Shown: positions 7,601-9,436 of the stretch, one piece after another
How the letters are laid out: each line of letters starts with the position of its first letter
How positions within the stretch are numbered: position 1 is the stretch's first letter
From: an uncultured Coriobacteriales bacterium
Lineage (GTDB): Bacteria; Actinomycetota; Coriobacteriia; Coriobacteriales; UMGS124
Assembly: GCA_934662525.1 (NCBI GenBank)
Contig: CAKUKJ010000067.1
Location: forward strand, 1-9,436
Direction: 5' to 3'
Length of the DNA: 9,436 nt
Notes under the pieces: generated by a model
Told to the model about the DNA's origin: nothing
Database searches by the model: none
Seen by the model: only the letters and a program-made list of their open reading frames with translations
Made by a program: the position numbers and the translations under genes

Positions 7601-8239
7601 GAGGACAACCTGCTCGAGCGCTACAAGGAAGAGCTCGTCAAGAACCCCGGCAACGTGTTCTGGGGCACGACCGGCTCCCGCCAGCCCGTCTACTTCCACT
7701 CCGAGCACAGGCAGCTGCCCTGGTGCCGCGAGCTGTGGCCCGCGCCGCGCCTGGAGATGAACCCCGAGGACGCCGCACGCCTGGGCTTCGAGCAGGGCGA
7801 GTGGGTCTGGATCCGCAGCCCGTGGGGCGCCGTGCGCGAGATCATCGACCTGTACTACGGCATCGCGCCCGGCACGGTCAACGCCAACCACGGCTGGTGG
7901 TACCCCGAGTTTGACACCGCCGCCCACGGCTTTGACCAGGTCAACATCAACTGCATCATGGACAAGTACGCCCAGGACCCGGTGGGCGGCGCCAACCAGA
8001 TGCGCGGCGTGCCGATGCTCGTGTACAAGGCCACCGAGGAGAACACGCCCAACGGCACCATCGTTCCCTCCGTCAAGATGGCCGACGGCACCGTGGTGGA
8101 GGCCATCTGCGACGCGTCCGACCCGCGCCTGAAGGAATGGCTCGCCAACGACCCGCGTATCAACGACGCGACGATCGACCTGACGTTTGCCAGCGCCACC
8201 GCCCAGGGCCTCACGCCCATGAGCGCGCTGCGCGGCTAA
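4652..8239 (+). CDS. Tat-exported molybdopterin (bis-MGD) oxidoreductase, large catalytic subunit; possible catechol dehydroxylase-like enzyme
   Basis: A 1195-residue enzyme of the DMSO reductase superfamily. A Tat signal is plain: SRRSFVK (7-13), a hydrophobic Ala/Val stretch, and an ALA cleavage site near residue 35. Next comes an N-terminal [4Fe-4S] region with cysteines at 52/53, 56, 61 and 88/89 (the last in CSKG). GTPNSITAQQICKGPRH (173-189) is where a protein Mo ligand usually lies; Cys184 is my candidate. GNGGIHYQL (497-505) and TGNGDGPAGNRGA (527-539) match the cofactor-binding core. TGSRQPVYFHSEHR (1007-1020), LEMNPEDAARLGFEQGEWV (1034-1052) and NHGWWYPE (1079-1086) belong to the C-terminal molybdopterin-dinucleotide domain. 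At 1195 residues it is much longer than the usual 700-900; residues about 290-440, rich in Trp and acidic residues, look like an insertion. It probably acts outside the membrane with the ferredoxin encoded next. Size and the GWWYPE motif recall catechol dehydroxylases and pyrogallol transhydroxylase, but the substrate is not proven. Family certain; subfamily tentative. Confidence 0.95.
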   Translation: MNSFTLSRRSFVKAAAVAAVAASVPFASTPSDALAEGTDTGQATDVQHIRSCCRACGKNECGVWITVEDGIVTKIEGDEQSAHSRGHCCSKGQSSMLALYHPDRLRYCQKRTNPKGEEDPGWQRISLAEAFDESGAKFNEIVAKYGGESVFSAGGTSRIWSMAPYAAFKNLFGTPNSITAQQICKGPRHFATIMTDENASSWVEIEQQPLVYMQWGTAVEYSNYDSSCRGVVDIAQRAYKHVLVDPRMTPLGKEADIWLPLRVGTDMALLCGMLRWVIDNEAYDDLFVRRWTDAPFLWNPEEDGRTEKGWLWESTGGIDLTSRLITEADCDPDWVNQYWDYEGRYQRFIVWDENNDKPTYWDAEQCCWEGERHRIPTTGTWIEHPYKPIIADAWLPDPSQFADPADATYDEYWHPGNEGGKRSNPAGLPKSPALTPGGVEIKLANGKTITARTAWESFIDNLEENTLEYTAEVTEVPAEKIEEACIAYTTRLNPLYGNGGIHYQLAIDHNGHGVQNSRALQILSTITGNGDGPAGNRGATKHELATQPGWDNFMLNMPENPKTWGLDDSVVGPVALGNTPRNLTIDEQIPLIQDWVQQLVDEGSPLAERYGNHVPTEEEAYWIADRKGGDYQPSSQWPLDKTVVERNEKMIGSDRFPLTKYWSNWADATAIYDACRNINSMYQIHGEVCMSGDFMHSSNLIEAWEAQKALDFYLDFNLWSCPNNGNADIIIPCAHWLEVNCPRASQGAGGIFGLAQRAVYPIGDQTCDFISAVCLYKAMGVPYNNTVEGLDEWFDMDYNNFVQMGGDVDYDQQEVQYLTANVKYWAMPEFPDGIDFESYREKFQEEGWFDARTYYPERWGTYRRAEMGYRRHSKNRELRPLFDEKPGFSTPTGKTEIWSTICESYIGDDAPNFYEQCMPSRAEWDKHIPDVEKFPHWFEPKNSRISNPELYDASRVDEIKLSSEDYRNQSFASHPECDLTESGEDNLLERYKEELVKNPGNVFWGTTGSRQPVYFHSEHRQLPWCRELWPAPRLEMNPEDAARLGFEQGEWVWIRSPWGAVREIIDLYYGIAPGTVNANHGWWYPEFDTAAHGFDQVNINCIMDKYAQDPVGGANQMRGVPMLVYKATEENTPNGTIVPSVKMADGTVVEAICDASDPRLKEWLANDPRINDATIDLTFASATAQGLTPMSALRG

Positions 8240-8249
8240 GCTGACCCGT

Positions 8250-8313
8250 GCGAGGCCGTGTCCCCGAGCGCATTGGGCGCTGGGACGGCCTGCCCCAAGG
8301 GGCACGGCCTCGC
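8250..8313 (+). promoter_or_regulatory. Strong nested hairpin between oxidoreductase and ferredoxin genes
   Basis: Bases 8250-8265 pair with 8299-8313 in a 15-bp stem with one bulged T (8261). Inside, AGCGC (8267-8271) and GCGCT (8277-8281) form a second small stem. The left arm can alternatively pair with GGGACGGCC (8282-8290) with a two-base bulge, so two mutually exclusive folds exist. No T-run follows, so it is not a standard terminator. It may stabilise or process the transcript, or set the ratio of the two subunits. The ferredoxin ribosome site (8324-8330) lies just beyond and stays free. Confidence 0.6.
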
Positions 8314-8338
8314 CATTCATTGAGAGGAGGACTGCATC

Positions 8339-9061
8339 ATGGCTAACTATGCAATCGTCACCGACCTGAACCGCTGCGTGGGCTGCCTTGCCTGCACCGT
8401 GGCCTGCAAGGTCGTGAACCATGTGCCTGTGGGCGACTTCAGGATCAAGACCATGCGCGTCGGCCCCAACCCCATCGAGGGCGGCTCGGGCCATTTCCCC
8501 GACGTGGAGATGTACTTCCTGCCCATGCAGTGCCAGCACTGTGAGAACCCCGAGTGCGTCACCGTGTGCCCCACCGGCGCCTCGTTCAAGGACGAGAACG
8601 GCGTCATCCGCGTGGACCGCGAGCAGTGCATCGGCTGCCAGCTGTGCATGAGCGCCTGCCCCTACGGCGTGCGCTACCTCGACGAGGAAGCCAACGTCGT
8701 GGACAAGTGCGACCTGTGCGCCGACCGCGTGGAGCAGGGCCTGCTTCCCCACTGCGTGTCGCAGTGCGCGGCGCGCGCCCGCTTCTTCGGCGACCTCGAC
8801 GAGGGCGTCGGCGAGTTTGAGGGCCCGGCTGCCCCCAAGGACCCCAAGGCCGTGGGCTACGACGACATGATGAAGGCCCGCGTCAAGTTCAAGGACTACG
8901 TGGAGGCCTACGAGGAGACCGACATCCACAGCATCGTGGACTCCGGCAACGGCCCGCACGTGCGCTACCTGCTGCGCGCCCCGCGCAAGTGGCGCGAAGA
9001 GGACTACCCGGTGCTCTCCGCCCCGCAGACCGTCGAGGCCATCTGCGACGCCCAGAAATAG
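8339..9061 (+). CDS. Four-cluster [4Fe-4S] ferredoxin, electron-transfer subunit of the molybdoenzyme (DmsB/NrfC/PhsB type)
   Basis: A 240-residue iron-sulfur protein with 16 cysteines in the four-motif pattern of molybdoenzyme beta subunits: C13-x2-C16-x2-C19-x3-C23, C65-x2-C68-x4-C73-x3-C77, C97-x2-C100-x2-C103-x3-C107 and C124-x2-C127-x11-C139-x3-C143. As in the family, motifs from different parts of the chain combine to build four cubane clusters that form a wire to the large subunit. No signal peptide is present, so export bound to the Tat-bearing large subunit is expected. No transmembrane segment is present either. The C-terminal 95 residues are charged and end in a segment containing RYLLRAPRKWREEDYPVLS (209-227). 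GAGGAGG (8324-8330) lies 8 bases before the ATG. The gene follows the oxidoreductase by 99 bases across a strong hairpin. All cluster ligands are intact. No NrfD-like membrane subunit follows, so the donor of electrons is unknown. Confidence 0.95.
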   Translation: MANYAIVTDLNRCVGCLACTVACKVVNHVPVGDFRIKTMRVGPNPIEGGSGHFPDVEMYFLPMQCQHCENPECVTVCPTGASFKDENGVIRVDREQCIGCQLCMSACPYGVRYLDEEANVVDKCDLCADRVEQGLLPHCVSQCAARARFFGDLDEGVGEFEGPAAPKDPKAVGYDDMMKARVKFKDYVEAYEETDIHSIVDSGNGPHVRYLLRAPRKWREEDYPVLSAPQTVEAICDAQK

Positions 9062-9064
9062 AGT

Positions 9065-9078
9065 TGCGGAACCTGGCC
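9065..9078 (+). repeat. 14-bp direct repeat, copy 1 (TGCGGAACCTGGCC)
   Basis: Identical to bases 9183-9196, 118 bases downstream. It begins four bases after the ferredoxin stop codon and forms the left foot of a long inverted repeat. Confidence 0.75.
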
Positions 9079-9175
9079 TGCTGCGTTCTCGGGAGGCTCA
9101 CGTACATCTAGTACATCACAGATGCGCACCGCGCGCATCGCCTCCCGACGCCTTGCAGGCCAGAACCCGCCTTTT
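9066..9175 (+). repeat. Branched inverted-repeat element in the 3' region (structured RNA or dispersed repeat)
   Basis: Several nested stems can be seen: GCGG/CCGC (9066-9069 with 9167-9170), CTGGCCTGC/GCAGGCCAG (9073-9081 with 9155-9163), GCG/CGC (9083-9085 with 9149-9151) and TCGGGAGGC/GCCTCCCGA (9089-9097 with 9140-9148). The apical part holds two small hairpins: GTAC around ATCTA (9102-9114) and GATGCGC/GCGCATC (9121-9139). The result is a long arm ending in a multi-branch head, followed by CTTTTG. It may be an imperfect terminator, a 3'-end stabiliser, a small RNA or a copy of a dispersed palindromic repeat. The sequence alone does not decide. Confidence 0.55.
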
Positions 9176-9182
9176 GAGGAGC

Positions 9183-9196
9183 TGCGGAACCTGGCC
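9183..9196 (+). repeat. 14-bp direct repeat, copy 2 (TGCGGAACCTGGCC)
   Basis: Exact second copy of the repeat at 9065-9078. It too starts an inverted repeat, so the two hairpins share their left foot but differ in loop and right arm. Confidence 0.75.
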
Positions 9197-9241
9197 GGTT
9201 GTTTCTGCTGGAAGGGCCCTCAAACCCAGGCCGGCCAGGTT
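9188..9241 (+). repeat. 11-bp perfect inverted repeat
   Basis: AACCTGGCCGG (9188-9198) pairs perfectly with CCGGCCAGGTT (9231-9241). The 32-base loop has a further GTTT/AAAC pairing (9201-9204 with 9222-9225) and a GGGCCC palindrome. Only a short T-run follows, so at best it is a weak terminator before the strong one at 9269. Confidence 0.6.
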
Positions 9242-9268
9242 TGACGGCTTGTTATATAGAGGTATGCG

Positions 9269-9319
9269 AATGCCCGTCTTGCAAACGAAGGAGGTTTGCG
9301 AGGCGGGTATTTTTGTTTT
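9269..9319 (+). terminator. Rho-independent terminator of the oxidoreductase-ferredoxin unit
   Basis: CCCGTCTTGCAAAC (9273-9286) pairs with GTTTGCGAGGCGGG (9294-9307), with two G-T wobbles and a 7-base loop. The stem extends outward to 9269/9311 through one more wobble and A-T pairs. A T-rich tail (TATTTTTGTTTT, 9308-9319) follows. This is the textbook intrinsic terminator form on the plus strand and marks the end of the unit about 250 bases after the ferredoxin stop. Confidence 0.88.
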
Positions 9320-9415
9320 ATTGAGTTGATAAAATTCTAGAAAAAGAAAAATTGTCCAATAGAATAGACGATATTATCTTAATAGACTTGTTTGACGTCT
9401 GAATTGGAGGCTTTG
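9320..9415 (+). promoter_or_regulatory. AT-rich probable promoter region for a downstream gene
   Basis: Base composition drops sharply to AT-rich between the terminator and the ATG at 9416, unlike the rest of the window. Candidate hexamers are TTGTCC (9352-9357) with TATCTT (9375-9380), 17 bases apart, each 4 of 6 to consensus. TAGAAT (9360-9365) is a better -10 but lacks a matching -35. The compositional change is seen; the exact promoter is not settled. Confidence 0.35.
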
Positions 9416-9436
9416 ATGATTGAGCGCTCTTGGTAT
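9416..9436 (+). CDS. Start of a downstream gene (only seven codons in window)
   Basis: ATG at 9416 opens MIERSWY before the window ends. TTGGAGG (9404-9410) lies 5 bases upstream, and an AT-rich promoter-like region after a terminator precedes it, so a new transcription unit probably starts here. Seven residues give no family information. In Eggerthellaceae, transcriptional regulators often neighbour such molybdoenzyme genes, but that is only a context guess. Confidence 0.5.

Noticed and set aside
8250..8313. The intercistronic hairpin as an intrinsic terminator.
   Set aside because: No T-tract follows the stem, and the ferredoxin gene directly downstream is functionally coupled, so full termination is unlikely.
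4667..8959. A 1430-codon open frame on the minus strand antisense to both the oxidoreductase and the ferredoxin.
   Set aside because: It is a shadow of high-GC third-position bias. The translation is Val/Leu/Ala/Gly/His-rich with no recognisable motif, runs through the intergenic hairpin, and overlaps two genes with clear family motifs on the other strand.
9062..9320. A CRISPR array, tRNA or transposon end in the repeat-rich right region.
   Set aside because: Only two copies of one 14-bp repeat with unequal surroundings, no cloverleaf with an anticodon arm, no transposase, and no flanking target-site duplication that I could see.

Overview
The window is GC-rich, monoderm-style bacterial DNA. 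Codon third positions are strongly G/C, which is why long open frames appear antisense to the real genes. The combination of a very large Tat-exported molybdopterin oxidoreductase, a small four-cluster ferredoxin partner and an HtpG chaperone most resembles the human-gut Coriobacteriia (Eggerthellaceae: Eggerthella, Gordonibacter, Slackia, Adlercreutzia and relatives). That placement is inferred from gene style, not from a database match.

Left half (about 1-4250, minus strand): an apparent three-gene operon read right to left. First comes an unrecognised 315-residue protein with an Ala/Glu-rich coiled-coil middle. Nine bases later comes a 639-residue UvrD/Rep-like superfamily 1 protein whose Walker A and B motifs are clear but whose later helicase motifs look eroded. 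Thirty-one bases later comes htpG (Hsp90), which runs off the left edge and lacks its C-terminal third. Tight spacing suggests co-transcription and possibly a shared stress or DNA/protein maintenance role, but nothing in the sequence proves a joint function.

Middle (about 4249-4651): a divergent intergenic region of about 400 bases without a convincing gene. It must hold the promoters of the leftward operon and of the rightward oxidoreductase. It contains a direct repeat and a perfect 7-bp hairpin close to the oxidoreductase ribosome binding site.

Right half (4652-9061, plus strand): a two-gene unit. The first gene encodes a 1195-residue Tat-exported bis-MGD (DMSO reductase superfamily) catalytic subunit. 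The second encodes a 240-residue polyferredoxin with 16 cysteines in four [4Fe-4S] motifs. The large subunit would be exported folded, probably carrying the ferredoxin with it, and would work on the outer face of the membrane as a reductase or dehydroxylase fed electrons by the ferredoxin. The substrate cannot be read from the sequence; the catechol dehydroxylase / pyrogallol transhydroxylase-like clade is the best guess. No membrane anchor, chaperone or transporter gene is present. A strong nested hairpin lies between the two genes.

Right end (9062-9436): three successive inverted repeats. The first two each begin with the same 14-bp direct repeat, and the third is a classic Rho-independent terminator. 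An abruptly AT-rich stretch follows, then the start of a new rightward gene at 9416 cut by the window edge.
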